A stretch of 64,000 nt of DNA, from positions 1 through 64,000 of the forward strand of contig NZ_JASFDV010000006.1 of the NCBI RefSeq assembly GCF_030766825.1, read 5' to 3'. A program made the translations under genes and the position numbers. Below, in pieces: positions 55,298-64,000 of the stretch. Numbering within the stretch: position 1 is the first letter of the stretch; each line of letters starts with the position of its first letter. This stretch comes from Nocardiopsis sp. CC223A. GTDB taxonomy: Bacteria; Actinomycetota; Actinomycetes; Streptosporangiales; Streptosporangiaceae. The notes beneath the pieces were generated by a model. That model searched no databases, was not told the DNA's origin, and worked only from the letters and a program-made list of their open reading frames with translations.

Positions 55298-55828
55298 ATG
55301 ACTTCCGCGCGCGATGACCAGCAGAGCCCGGGCGAGGAGCCCGTGCACATGACGTTCTACGAGGCCGTGGGCGGTGAGGAGACCTTCACCCGCCTGGTCC
55401 GCCGCTTCTACGAGGGCGTGGCCGACGACCCCGTCCTGCGGCCCATGTACCCCGAGGAGGACCTGGGGCCGGCCGAGGAGCGGCTGCGGCTGTTCCTCAT
55501 CCAGTACTGGGGCGGCCCGCGCACCTACAACGAGCTGCGCGGCCACCCGCGGCTGCGCATGCGCCACTTCCCGTTCCGGATCGGGATCGCCGAACGCGAC
55601 CTGTGGCTCCGGCACATGCGTGCCGCCGTCGACTCCCTGGGCCTGCACGAGGTGCTGGAGCGGCAGCTGTGGGAGTACATGGTCATGGCGGCGCACAGCA
55701 TGGTGAACGTCCCGGAGGAGGCGGCCCGCCCGGCGGTCGCCGACCCCACCCGGGTCGCCGTGTCCTCCGAGTCCGCCGACGACGACGAGGGCGACGACGG
55801 CGAGGTCGTCACCATCTCCCTCAGGTAG
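55298..55828 (+). CDS. glbO: Group II truncated haemoglobin
   Basis: A 176-residue protein, ATG 55298. The globin core (residues ~18-145) has [28 protein letters not shown], the FY (B9-B10) pair, [11 protein letters not shown] with the proximal His, and [10 protein letters not shown]. This is the TrHbO pattern of actinobacterial GlbO proteins, which bind O2/NO and protect respiration. An acidic C-terminal tail ([11 protein letters not shown]) is unusual but minor. Monocistronic. Confidence 0.93.
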   Translation: MTSARDDQQSPGEEPVHMTFYEAVGGEETFTRLVRRFYEGVADDPVLRPMYPEEDLGPAEERLRLFLIQYWGGPRTYNELRGHPRLRMRHFPFRIGIAERDLWLRHMRAAVDSLGLHEVLERQLWEYMVMAAHSMVNVPEEAARPAVADPTRVAVSSESADDDEGDDGEVVTISLR

Positions 55829-56256
55829 CCCGCATCCCCGGAGCACGCCGTCCGCGGGGGCGTCCGAACGCCCCCTCCCGGGCGGCGCCACCGTTCGTGG
55901 AATGCACGGAGACCTCTCACGTCCCCCGGGCGGCCCCGCGCCGCCCGACCGGGCCCGGCCGCGGTACGGTCACCGGTCCCCGGGCGCGGGGTCCGCACCC
56001 CCGGCACCTTCGGTGTCCCGCAGGCCGGGCAGGCCCGCTGCGGCCTCCGGCGCTTTCCGCCCGCCCCCTCCGTCTCAGCGGAGCGGGACGTGCACGGGCC
56101 CGGTCCTCGCAGCGGCCGGTGCCGTGCTGCTGCTCATGTCGGCGGCGGTGTCGGCGCGGTCTTCGCGCTGGGCTGGACGACCACGAGGGGCCCTACGCGT
56201 CCATACCGGACACCCGCGCCCCGGTGGACCCCGAGGTGGTCGGGGCCGAGAGCCGG
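55829..56256. other. Intergenic region without recognised gene
   Basis: About 430 bp between convergent glbO and thioesterase genes. High GC, frames run without start signals or family content. No strong hairpin was picked out by eye. Confidence 0.3.
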
Positions 56257-56700
56257 TCAGATGTACTGCCCCAGGAAGGCGCGCTCGACGCCGTTGAGCC
56301 GCCGGGCGCGCTGCGTGGCCACGTCGAAGCCCACGATCACCGTCCGGGCGCGCAGGTACACGCGGTCGTCGTCGAGGATCTCGTAGGCCAGGGAGAAGCT
56401 GGCGTTGCGCACCTCGGTCACCCACAGTTCCACCCGCACCGGCTCCGAACGCGGCAGCAGCGGCGCCACGTAGTCGGCCTCCTGACGGGCCACCACCATG
56501 GCGCCGAACACCTCCTCGCCCTCGACCGCTCCGCTGAACCGCAGGAACGAGATGCGGGCGTCCTCCAGGTAGGTCAGCATCCGGACGTTGTTGACGTGGT
56601 GCTGCGGGTCGAGGTCGGCGTAGCGGACCTGCGCCAGGTGTACGTGTCGGCGCGGCCCGGTCTCCGTTCCGGTGCCCGCGGCCTCCTCGGTCTGTGTCAC
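56257..56700 (-). CDS. Hotdog-fold acyl-CoA thioesterase
   Basis: A 147-residue protein; GTG 56700 with AGGAGAGG upstream. The 4HBT-type pattern VRYADLDPQHHVNNVRMLTYLEDAR carries the active-site Asp and the HVNN turn. FGAMVVARQEADYVAPLL and YEILDDDRVYLRARTVIVGFD follow. It hydrolyses acyl- or aryl-CoA thioesters; the exact substrate is not predictable. It lies behind the prolyl oligopeptidase gene on the same strand. Confidence 0.9.
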   Translation of the reverse strand: MTQTEEAAGTGTETGPRRHVHLAQVRYADLDPQHHVNNVRMLTYLEDARISFLRFSGAVEGEEVFGAMVVARQEADYVAPLLPRSEPVRVELWVTEVRNASFSLAYEILDDDRVYLRARTVIVGFDVATQRARRLNGVERAFLGQYI

Positions 56701-56890
56701 GTCCGTGTCCTCTCCTGGCTCTGCGGGGGTGGGCCCGGCTCCGATTCTCCCAGGACGGGGCACGCGGGCACACGGTCGGGTGCCCGCGGGGCCTGTGTCC
56801 TTGCTCTCCCGGGGGCGAGAGCGGCCCCACCCCGGTATGCCACCGGGCGGCGCGCCCCGCGGCCGGACCGCGGAGCGCGCCCGTCCGGGA

Positions 56891-58984
56891 TCAGAGGGCG
56901 TTCAGGCCCAGGTGGTGGGCGAGGAACCCCAGCTGGTCGGCGTTCAGCTCCACGCTGCGGCTCACCGAGCGGGTGCTGTGCCCCACCTCCGCCTCCCGGC
57001 GCAGCAGCACCGGCCGCTCCCCGACCGGTGCCGAGGTCGCCCACTGCAACTGCGCGCACAGCTTGCGGGCGTGCAGCGGGTCCACCCGGGTGTCGTTGTC
57101 GAACACCGTGAAGAGCACCGCCGGGTACCGGGTGCCCTCCCGCACGTTGTGGTACGGCGAGTAGCCCAGCAGCCACCCCAGCTGTTCGGGGTCCTCGGCG
57201 CTGCCGTACTCCACGCTCCACAGCCGGCCCAGCCCGAACCGCTCGTAGCGGACCATGTCCAGCAGCGGGGCCGAGCACACCGCGGCCGCGAACAGGTCCG
57301 GCCGCTGGGTGACCATCGCCCCGACCAGCAGGCCGCCGTTGCTGCCGCCCATGATCGCCAGGCGGTCGGTGTCGGTGACCCCGGTGGCGATGAGGTGCTC
57401 GGCCGCGGCGGCGCAGTCGTCGAACACGTTCTGCTTGTCGGCGAGCATGCCGCCGCGGTGCCACTCCTCTCCCTCCTCCAGGCCGCCGCGCAGCCCGGCG
57501 ACGGCGTACACCCCGCCGGCCCGCACCCAGGACAGGGCGGTGGCCGAGTAGCCGGGGGTGAGGGAGATCCGGAAGCCGCCGTACCCGTACAGGATGGTCG
57601 GCCGCGGGCCCTCGGCCGGGGCCGCGGGCGCCATCACCAGCATCCGGACGGTGGTGCCGTCCTTCGAGGTGTAGGCGACCTGCTCCACCCGCACGTCGGG
57701 CACGGTGACGGTGCCGGGGGCGCTCTCCCACAGGTCCACCGCACCGGTGCCGGCGTCGTAGCGGTACACCGCCGACGGGGTGGTGCTGTCGGTGTAGCCG
57801 AACCATGCCTCGTGGCCGCCCTCGGGGCGTTCCAGCAGACCGCTGACACTGCCCAGACCGGGCAGCGGTAGCGTGCCCAGCAGCTCGCCGGTGGCCAGGT
57901 CGTGCCGGGTCACCTCGCCGACGGCGTGCCGGGACCAGGAGACCAGAAGCTCGGGGCGCTCCGATCCGGGGCCGTCCAGGATCGCGTAGTCCTCCAGCAC
58001 GGCGTCGTCGGCCTCGGCGACGAGCGTGCGCCAGTTCTCGTAGCCGGGCGCCTCGGGGTCGGCGACGCACAGGCGCCCGCGCGGAGAGTCCCGGTCGGTG
58101 AACAGGTACAGCCGGCCGTCCCGGCCCACGTGCGCGGACAGCGCCGCGGCGACGCCCTCCTGGACGCTCACCCAGGCGGGCGCCTCGTACGGGCTCCGGG
58201 ACAGGTCGGCCAGCCACAGGTCGGTGTCCGCGGAGGTGCCCTTGGAGGCGTCGAGCACCAGCCAGCGGCCGTCCCGGCTCACCCACACCCCGAAGTACTC
58301 GGTCTTGTCGCGGCCCTCGCCGAAGATCAGCACGTCCTCGTCGGCGGGGGTGCCCAGCCGGTGCAGGTAGACGCGCCGGTGGTAGTCGTGCTCGCCCTCG
58401 GGGACCTGCTCGGGGGGCAGCTTGCGCACGTAGTAGAACGCCGACGAGTCCGGCAGCCACGCGACGGGCGTGTACCGGGCCCGGTCGATGGGGCCGTCGA
58501 CGATCTCCCCGGTGTCCACGTCCATGACGCGCAGGACGGACTCCTCGTTCCCGCCCTCGGACAGCTGGTAGGCGAGCAGCCGCCCGGACGGGTCCGCCTT
58601 CCAGGCGTCCAGCGTGGTCAGCCCGGAGGGGTCCAGCGCACCGGGATCCAGCAGGACCCGCTCGGGGCCGTCGCCGTCCCGCACGTACAGGACGGGGTGT
58701 TCCTGGTCGGCGGTCCGGCGCCCGGAGAAGCGCCGCTCTCCGCGCCATACGGGGGCGCCCACACTGCCGGCGCCCATCAGTTCGCGGACGTGCTCGGCGA
58801 ACCGCTCCCGGTCGGGCAGGTGCGCGCCGAGTTCGGAGAACAGGGCGTCCTGGGCGGTCGCCCACTCTTTGGCCGGAGCGGATTCGGGGTCTTCCAACCA
58901 CCGGTAGGGGTCGGCGACGGGGCGGCCGTGCAGGGTTTCGACGAGGTCGAGGCGCTCGGCCGTGGGATAGCGGAGTTCAGGCAT
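56891..58984 (-). CDS. Prolyl oligopeptidase (S9A)
   Basis: A 697-residue cytosolic serine peptidase from ATG 58984 (MPELRYPTAERLDLVETLHG). The N-terminal PVADPYRWLEDPES opens the seven-bladed beta-propeller. The catalytic domain has GGSNGGLLVGAM with the Ser nucleophile, NDTRVDPLHA with the Asp and EVGHSTR with the His. LYGYGGFRISLTPGYS and ANIRGGLEEGEEWHRGG-like sequence (GLRGGLEEGEEWHRGG) fit the family. It cleaves short peptides after proline. Possible longer frames upstream look non-coding. Confidence 0.95.
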   Translation of the reverse strand: MPELRYPTAERLDLVETLHGRPVADPYRWLEDPESAPAKEWATAQDALFSELGAHLPDRERFAEHVRELMGAGSVGAPVWRGERRFSGRRTADQEHPVLYVRDGDGPERVLLDPGALDPSGLTTLDAWKADPSGRLLAYQLSEGGNEESVLRVMDVDTGEIVDGPIDRARYTPVAWLPDSSAFYYVRKLPPEQVPEGEHDYHRRVYLHRLGTPADEDVLIFGEGRDKTEYFGVWVSRDGRWLVLDASKGTSADTDLWLADLSRSPYEAPAWVSVQEGVAAALSAHVGRDGRLYLFTDRDSPRGRLCVADPEAPGYENWRTLVAEADDAVLEDYAILDGPGSERPELLVSWSRHAVGEVTRHDLATGELLGTLPLPGLGSVSGLLERPEGGHEAWFGYTDSTTPSAVYRYDAGTGAVDLWESAPGTVTVPDVRVEQVAYTSKDGTTVRMLVMAPAAPAEGPRPTILYGYGGFRISLTPGYSATALSWVRAGGVYAVAGLRGGLEEGEEWHRGGMLADKQNVFDDCAAAAEHLIATGVTDTDRLAIMGGSNGGLLVGAMVTQRPDLFAAAVCSAPLLDMVRYERFGLGRLWSVEYGSAEDPEQLGWLLGYSPYHNVREGTRYPAVLFTVFDNDTRVDPLHARKLCAQLQWATSAPVGERPVLLRREAEVGHSTRSVSRSVELNADQLGFLAHHLGLNAL

Positions 58985-59310
58985 GCTTCGCACTCTATCC
59001 ACCGCTATCTCACGTGCGATCGGTATGGGAAGGGAACATGGAACGTGGTTTCGGCGGCACGCATTATGACCAGGAATAGCGATAACAGCGGGTTCACGAC
59101 GCGCGCGGCGGAAATTGGGGTGGCGCCGGAGCCTCCCCACCACGCACACTGAATGCGGGACGCAACTCGGCGGGACCACCGGGAGGTCCGTGTGGCAAGG
59201 CGTACAGAGCCACCGATCATGGGATCGGTGCACAGGGAGGTCTCCTGGCTGGCCGAACGGCTGGCCGGGGAAGAGACACGGTCGTCGCACCCGACGGCCG
59301 AGGTGTCGCG
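58985..59310. other. Divergent intergenic region
   Basis: No supported gene. AT-richer DNA around 59010-59100 is compatible with promoters for the peptidase (minus) and the HNH gene (plus). Confidence 0.3.
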
Positions 59311-59859
59311 ATGAGCGGCGCGCGCAGCAGGGAGGGTGGTCCAACCGCCCGTCGGCACGTGCTGCTGCTCAACGCGAGTTTCGAACCACTCACGACATTG
59401 CCGCTGCGCAGAGCGATTCTGCTCGTGCTGCGGGAGAAGGCGGAGGTCGTCCACCGCGACGGGGCCGGGGCGGTGCTCCACTCGGCGACGCACTCGTACG
59501 AGGTGCCGTCGGTGATCCGGCTCAGACGCTACATCAGCGTCCCCTACAGCCGCAGGGTGCCCCTCACCCGCGTGGCGCTGATGCGCCGCGACCGGCACAC
59601 CTGCGGTTACTGCGGGAAGAAGGCGGAGACCATCGACCACGTCATCCCGCGCAGCCGCGGCGGCGCGCACGTGTGGGAGAACGTGGTGGCGGCCTGCAAG
59701 CCGTGCAACCACCGCAAGGCCGACAAGTTCCTGGACGAACTCGGCTGGGAACTGCACGTCACCCCCAAGGTGCCCAAGGGTCCGCACTGGCGGCTGATCA
59801 ACGGGGACCTGCACGGCGACCCGCAGTGGGAGCCCTACATGGCGCACCTGGCCGCCTGA
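59311..59859 (+). CDS. HNH endonuclease
   Basis: A 182-residue protein. The family N-terminus HVLLLNASFEPLTTLPLRRAI is followed by the HNH core: CGYCGKKAETIDHVIPRSRGG and CKPCNHRKADKFLDELGWEL, with two C-x2-C zinc pairs and the DH catalytic pair. This solitary housekeeping-type HNH protein is widespread in actinomycetes; a DNA-repair or mobile-element role is possible but unproven. ATG 59311 is used. Confidence 0.92.
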   Translation: MSGARSREGGPTARRHVLLLNASFEPLTTLPLRRAILLVLREKAEVVHRDGAGAVLHSATHSYEVPSVIRLRRYISVPYSRRVPLTRVALMRRDRHTCGYCGKKAETIDHVIPRSRGGAHVWENVVAACKPCNHRKADKFLDELGWELHVTPKVPKGPHWRLINGDLHGDPQWEPYMAHLAA

Positions 59860-60237
59860 CGGCCCTGAACGCCCCGGCGGCGGGGACGACGCGTCCCGCC
59901 CCGCTCCGCCCTCGCCGCCCCCGGCACGCCTTTCACGGGCCGCAGGGGGCGGCTCTTCGCGCCCCGACCCCTCCACCGCCCCGCGGGCCCCGGGCCATGG
60001 CGGGGTGCGACCACCGAGCCGCCCGAACACACGAAAGGCGTTTCCGAACGGGGACGATCAAGGCTGCCGGGGCCTTTGCCCCGGCAGTGGCAGCGGCGGC
60101 GTCGTCCGAGTGAGGCATCCCCACCCCGGTCGCGCGCACGCGGGCCGCGGTGAACGCCCCGGATCGGCTTCCCGCGATGGACGGCCGTCCGGGCACCTCA
60201 TCCTTATCGAAGGATGGGGCGGCCGTATTCTGGAGGC
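59860..60237. other. Intergenic region without recognised gene
   Basis: About 380 bp of very GC-rich DNA between two plus-strand genes. No ribosome site or family content in its frames. A promoter for the FmdB-like gene is expected in the last ~80 bp. Confidence 0.3.
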
Positions 60238-60441
60238 ATGCCCAGATACGACTTCCGGTGCCGCGAGTGCGGCGACACCTTCGAGCTCTCCCGTCCGATG
60301 GCCGAGTCCGGGGACCCGGCCCCCTGCCCGCAGGGGCACGGGGACACGGTGCGGCTGCTGTCCACGGTGGCCGTCGGCGGCCTGGCCCCGGCGCCCGCCT
60401 CCGGCGGCGGTGGCTGCTGCGGGGGCGGCTGCTGCGGCTGA
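60238..60441 (+). CDS. FmdB-like zinc-ribbon protein
   Basis: A 67-residue protein from ATG 60238 (GGAGG 4 nt upstream). MPRYDFRCRECGDTFELSRPM and the later CPQGH form the zinc ribbon of the FmdB/CxxC regulatory-type family. The tail is Gly/Cys-rich (CCGGGCCG), frequent in this family. Role unknown, often linked to metal or formamidase regulation by name only. Confidence 0.88.
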   Translation: MPRYDFRCRECGDTFELSRPMAESGDPAPCPQGHGDTVRLLSTVAVGGLAPAPASGGGGCCGGGCCG

Positions 60442-60460
60442 CCGCGCGTCGTCCACGGCC

Positions 60461-60493
60461 GAAGGGCCGGACCCGCAGCGGGCCCGGCCCTTC
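60461..60493. terminator. Shared bidirectional terminator
   Basis: GAAGGGCCGGACCCG pairs with CGGGCCCGGCCCTTC (one mismatch, 3-nt loop) between the convergent FmdB-like and ilvD genes. Confidence 0.75.
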
Positions 60494-60502
60494 GCGCGGT
60501 GA

Positions 60503-62365
60503 TCAGCGTTCGATCTGGGACACGTCGCGGGCCGCGCCGGTGGAGGCCGAGGTGGCCATCGCGGCGTAGGCGCGCAGCGCCGCGGTCACCGGCCGCTGCC
60601 GGTCGCGCGGCTGGAACCGGCCCAGCTCCTTGAGCAGGCGCTCGCGGCGGGTGTTCAGCTCGTCCTCGGACACCTCCAGCACGATGCCCCGGTTGGGGAT
60701 GTCGATGCTGATGATGTCGCCGTCCTCGACCAGGGCGATGTCACCGCCCGCGGCCGCCTCCGGGGAGGCGTGGCCGATGGACAGCCCCGAGGTGCCGCCG
60801 GAGAAGCGTCCGTCGGTGATGAGCGCGCAGGCCTTGCCCAGGCCGCGCCCCTTGAGGAAGCTCGTCGGGTACAGCATCTCCTGCATGCCGGGGCCGCCCT
60901 TGGGGCCCTCGTAGCGGATGACCACCACGTCGCCGGGCTCGATCCGCTTGTTGAGGATGCCGTCCACGGCGTCCTCCTGCGACTCGAACACCTTGGCCGG
61001 TCCGGAGAAGGTCCACAGCTCCTCCTCCACGCCCGCGGTCTTGACGATCGCGCCGTCCGGGGCGAGGTTGCCGAACAGCACCGCCAGGCCGCCGTCCTTG
61101 GTGTAGGCGTGCTCCACGGAGCGGATGCAGCCCTTCTCCCGGTCGGTGTCCAGGCTGTCCCAGCGGGTGCTCTGCGAGTACGCCCGGGTGGTGCGCACCC
61201 CGCCGGGGGCGGCGTGGAACAGCTCCACGGCCTCGGGCAGGACGTCGTCGGAGGCGATGTCCCACTCGGCGAGATAGGTGCCGACGGTCTTGCCGTGCAC
61301 GGTGGGCAGGGAGGTGTCCAGCAGCCCGCCGCGGGCCAGTTCGCCCAGGATGGCGGGGATGCCGCCCGCCCGGTGGACGTCCTCGATGTGGTACTTCTCG
61401 GTGTTCGGCGCCACCTTGCACAGGCACGGCACCCGGCGGGAGACCGCGTCGATGTCGGTCAGCCCGAAGTCCACGCCGGCCTCGGTGGCGGCGGCCAGCA
61501 GGTGCAGGATCGTGTTGGTGGACCCGCCCATGGCCACGTCCAGGGCCATGGCGTTGCCGAACGCGGCCGGGGTGGCGATGGACAGCGGCAGCACCGAGTC
61601 GTCGTCCTGCCCGTAGTACCTCTCGGCGGCCTCCACGACCAGGCGGCCCGCGTCCTCGTACAGTGCCCGGCGCGCGGTGTGGGTGGCCAGGACGGTGCCG
61701 TTGCCGGGCAGCGCCAGGCCGATGGCCTCGGTGAGGCAGTTCATCGAGTTGGCGGTGAACATGCCCGAGCACGAACCGCAGGTCGGGCAGGCGTTCTCCT
61801 CCATCTCGTCCAGCTCGGCCTGCGACACGCTCTCGTCGGCCGCGGCGATCATGGGGTTGATCAGGTCGAGCTTCTTGACGGTGGTGGCGGTGCCGTTCAC
61901 CACGGTCACCTTGCCCGCCTCCATCGGCCCGCCGGAGACGAACACGGTGGGGATGTTGAGGCGCAGCGCGGCCAGCAGCATGCCCGGGGTGATCTTGTCG
62001 CAGTTGGACACGCACACCAATGCGTCGGCGCAGTGCGCGTTGACCATGTACTCCACGGCGTCGGCGATCAGCTCGCGGCTGGGCAGCGAGTACAGCATGC
62101 CGCCGTGGCCCATGGCGATGCCGTCGTCGACGGCGATGGTGTTGAACTCGCGGGGGACGCCGCCGGCGGCGCGCACGGAGTCGGCGACGACGTCGGCGAC
62201 CTCGCGCAGGTGCACGTGCCCGGGGACGAACTGGGTGAAGCTGTTGGCCACGGCCACGATGGGCTTGCCGAAGTCCTCGCTCTGTACGCCGGTGGCGCGC
62301 ATGAGGGCGCGCGCTCCCGCCATGTTCCGGCCGTGGGTGACGGTGCGTGAGCGTAGGGGTGGCAT
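60503..62365 (-). CDS. ilvD: Dihydroxy-acid dehydratase
   Basis: A 620-residue enzyme of valine, isoleucine and pantothenate synthesis. ATG 62365 (GGGAG 7 nt upstream) gives [24 protein letters not shown] 62380 is an alternative. The iron-sulphur ligands lie in [11 protein letters not shown] and [65 protein letters not shown] and [22 protein letters not shown] are typical IlvD blocks. Monocistronic, ending at a shared terminator. Confidence 0.97.
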   Translation of the reverse strand: MPPLRSRTVTHGRNMAGARALMRATGVQSEDFGKPIVAVANSFTQFVPGHVHLREVADVVADSVRAAGGVPREFNTIAVDDGIAMGHGGMLYSLPSRELIADAVEYMVNAHCADALVCVSNCDKITPGMLLAALRLNIPTVFVSGGPMEAGKVTVVNGTATTVKKLDLINPMIAAADESVSQAELDEMEENACPTCGSCSGMFTANSMNCLTEAIGLALPGNGTVLATHTARRALYEDAGRLVVEAAERYYGQDDDSVLPLSIATPAAFGNAMALDVAMGGSTNTILHLLAAATEAGVDFGLTDIDAVSRRVPCLCKVAPNTEKYHIEDVHRAGGIPAILGELARGGLLDTSLPTVHGKTVGTYLAEWDIASDDVLPEAVELFHAAPGGVRTTRAYSQSTRWDSLDTDREKGCIRSVEHAYTKDGGLAVLFGNLAPDGAIVKTAGVEEELWTFSGPAKVFESQEDAVDGILNKRIEPGDVVVIRYEGPKGGPGMQEMLYPTSFLKGRGLGKACALITDGRFSGGTSGLSIGHASPEAAAGGDIALVEDGDIISIDIPNRGIVLEVSEDELNTRRERLLKELGRFQPRDRQRPVTAALRAYAAMATSASTGAARDVSQIER

Positions 62366-62525
62366 GGCGCGGACTCCCATCGATACGGGTGTTTCCCCTT
62401 GATGGTAGTCCCCTTTCGATGCGCCTGCGGTCTCAGGGGGAAAGACGGCGGGTCCGTATGACGAGACGGAGGGTGGGTTCGCCCTGTTCCGGTCGGGGCC
62501 GCCGGCCGGCCCCGGACATACGTGA

Positions 62526-62561
62526 GGCCCGGCTGCCACCACGTTGTGGTCCGGCCGGGCC
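62526..62561 (-). terminator. Terminator hairpin after the NERD gene
   Basis: GGCCCGGC pairs with GCCGGGCC, with an inner CCACcACG/TGTGG stem, 15 bp behind the minus-strand stop. Confidence 0.55.
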
Positions 62562-62575
62562 CGATGGGTCGTGCG

Positions 62576-63394
62576 TCAGTGGCGCGGTGGCAGAGCCCGC
62601 TCGGCGGCCGCGTAGATCTCCTCGATCTCCTGCTCGGTCAGGCGGTCCCGGCCGGTGCGCAGCCACTTGCGGACCTTGGTGCCGGAGATGATGTCCACGC
62701 CCCGCAGCCGGTGGCTGTCCCAGGGCATGCCGGGTCCGTAGATGGCCAGGGAGGCGCGCACCTTGATCTCGCGGCCGAGCTCCTTGCTGATGAGCTCCTC
62801 TGCGCGTTTGGCCTCCTCCAGAGCCTCGTCGATGCGCTGGTTCTTGTTGAAGCGCCCGTGGTAGAGCTGTTCGAGCTTGTTGCGCAGCGGCAGCCGCTTG
62901 TCCCAGGACTCGGAGTCGATGGCGAACGCGCCGCGCCGCCCCACGATGAAGTGGTCGATCTGGCCGTTGCCGCCGGGCACCGCGCGGGCGTGCAGGACCT
63001 TGTAGCCGAGCTGCTTCATCACCTTGAGCTGGACCTCGGTCTTGCGCTGTGCGGCCGAGGGCTTGCGCCAGCGGGGGATCTCGGATTCGCGCCGGGACTG
63101 GTACACCGAGATGCCGACCATGGTGGCGATGCCCAGGGTCGCGCCGATGCGCCAGTCGGATGCGATGAATCCGCAGACGATCGCGACGACGAGGGCCACG
63201 GCCCCGCGTACGGCCCATTTGCGGACCGCGCCCTTCTCGCGGAGGGCGCCGTAAAGCATTCTTGCGCCCGAAATGTCCCTTTGATTCTTTTGGTTGGGGA
63301 AGAAGAGGCTTTCGGGCCTGTCCGGCTCCGGCCTCTGGGGCGACGGGTTCACTCTGGTTGCCGATTCCACGTCGGACAGGTTAGTTCCACTCAT
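62576..63394 (-). CDS. Membrane-anchored NERD-domain protein
   Basis: A 272-residue protein. Two adjacent hydrophobic segments (AVRGAVALVVAIVCGFIA and IGATLGIATMVGISVY, ~60-100) anchor it. The C-terminal part has the nuclease-related domain (NERD): TEVQLKVMKQLGYKVLHARAVPGGNGQIDHFIVGRRGAFAID. The Asp in QIDHFIV is kept; the E-x-K position reads ESWDK, so activity is uncertain. ATG 63394; divergent from the amidase gene. Role unknown. Confidence 0.85.
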   Translation of the reverse strand: MSGTNLSDVESATRVNPSPQRPEPDRPESLFFPNQKNQRDISGARMLYGALREKGAVRKWAVRGAVALVVAIVCGFIASDWRIGATLGIATMVGISVYQSRRESEIPRWRKPSAAQRKTEVQLKVMKQLGYKVLHARAVPGGNGQIDHFIVGRRGAFAIDSESWDKRLPLRNKLEQLYHGRFNKNQRIDEALEEAKRAEELISKELGREIKVRASLAIYGPGMPWDSHRLRGVDIISGTKVRKWLRTGRDRLTEQEIEEIYAAAERALPPRH

Positions 63395-63563
63395 ATTCGA
63401 GTCCTAGTGCATTACTTCTCACACTTTCCCCCCTTGTTCCGTGGCCCACAGGAGGATTCGGTGTGCAGGGGGCGGGGAAGGATGGATGGTTCGTCGATCT
63501 CTCCAGAGAACTTCGGTTCCACCTCTCGTGGTGCCCGTTGGCGTGCCCGCTAATCTGGGTCGG

Positions 63564-64000
63564 TATGACCCAGATGCATGACCTTCCGGCCCACCGGCTC
63601 GCCGCGATGGTCCGCAGTCGTGAACTGTCCCCTCGTGAGATCACAGAGCACGTCCTGTCCCGGACCGAGCGCCATGGGCCCGACTGCGGCGCCTACATTA
63701 CGGTCATAGCGGAAAAGGCTTTGGATCAAGCCCGATACGCGGAGAAGCGTGTGATGAGCGACACGCCGGAGAGCCTGCCCCCGCTGCTCGGGATCCCCGT
63801 CCCCATCAAGGACCTCGACCTCCTCGCCGGTGTCCGGGCCACCTACGGCTCCCGCGTCCTGGCCGACAACATCGCCCCCATCGACTCCGACACCGTCGCC
63901 CGGCTGCGTGCCGCGGGGGCCGTCTTCACCGGCAAGACCAACACCCCCGAGTTCGGGTCCAGCTGCTACACCGAGAACGCCGTCGCCCCGCCCGCCCGCA
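63564..64000 (+). CDS. Amidase-signature enzyme, 5' part (runs off window)
   Basis: The frame is open from ATG 63564 to the window end (145 codons). It starts MTQMHDLPAHRLAAMV and shows the amidase-signature hallmarks PLLGIPVPIKDLD (with the catalytic Lys) and FTGKTNTPEFGSSC. The Ser-Ser-Lys remainder lies beyond the window. It would hydrolyse an amide, possibly as GatA-like or small-molecule amidase; the subtype cannot be set from this part. No clear Shine-Dalgarno other than GGGTCGG. Confidence 0.9.

Noticed and set aside
62576-63394. Assigning the NERD protein as an active defence nuclease
   Set aside because: The E-x-K position is altered and the neighbours are housekeeping genes; family membership only is claimed.

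Overview
This is a high-GC actinomycete chromosome segment. The gene set suggests a Nocardiopsis-like member of the Streptosporangiales: XRE/DUF397 pairs, a DUF4192 protein, a paired dynamin-like GTPase operon, a BluB-CobT fusion and one-component Ser/Thr kinases. The genus is an inference from gene content and base composition, not from any marker gene.

Two very different halves meet at an intact tRNA-Arg(TCT) gene (minus strand, 28185-28260). From 28.3 kb to the right end the window is ordinary, densely packed chromosome. It holds cobalamin genes (cobD, bluB-cobT, cobA/cysG), a secreted penicillin-acylase homologue, NfeD plus an SPFH protein, a quinone oxidoreductase, a receptor-like Ser/Thr kinase, a Tat-exported peptidoglycan amidase, two overlapping GTPase genes, a GGDEF protein with a long structured leader, EttA, a truncated haemoglobin, a prolyl oligopeptidase, an HNH nuclease, IlvD, a NERD protein and the start of an amidase gene.

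Left of the tRNA lies a mobile, accreted region. A 42-bp copy of the tRNA 3' half recurs at 2579-2620, so 2.6-28.2 kb behaves as an integrated element. It carries a helix-turn-helix (excisionase-like) gene overlapping a tyrosine integrase gene (20.3-22.0 kb). No plasmid-type replication or FtsK-like transfer gene is visible. Direct repeats of GGAGCAC with an 11-bp period lie beside both att copies, directly behind the integrase gene, and on the inner side of the left att; they look like integrase arm sites. A diverged att-like sequence follows the integrase at about 22.14 kb. The ~330 bp next to the left att and to the tRNA are related to each other. Together these suggest several related elements stacked at one tRNA: one to the left of 2.58 kb (with a Ser/Thr kinase-WD40 gene), one at 2.6-22.2 kb and one at 22.2-28.2 kb.

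The cargo is rich in conflict and specialised-metabolism genes. From left to right: two PD-(D/E)XK-like proteins, a DUF5131/TcmP convergent pair, a truncated regulator, an XRE-TPR regulator with a NUDIX gene, a class I FxLD lanthipeptide cluster (PIMT-type methyltransferase, precursor, LanB, LanC), an XRE/DUF397 pair, an anti-sigma-like ATPase, and a 1.8-kb stretch with 12-bp repeats and no convincing large gene. Nearest the tRNA is a two-gene operon encoding an LCAT-like alpha/beta hydrolase and a caspase-NACHT-TPR protein. That operon is the best candidate for an uncharacterised immune-type system in this window.
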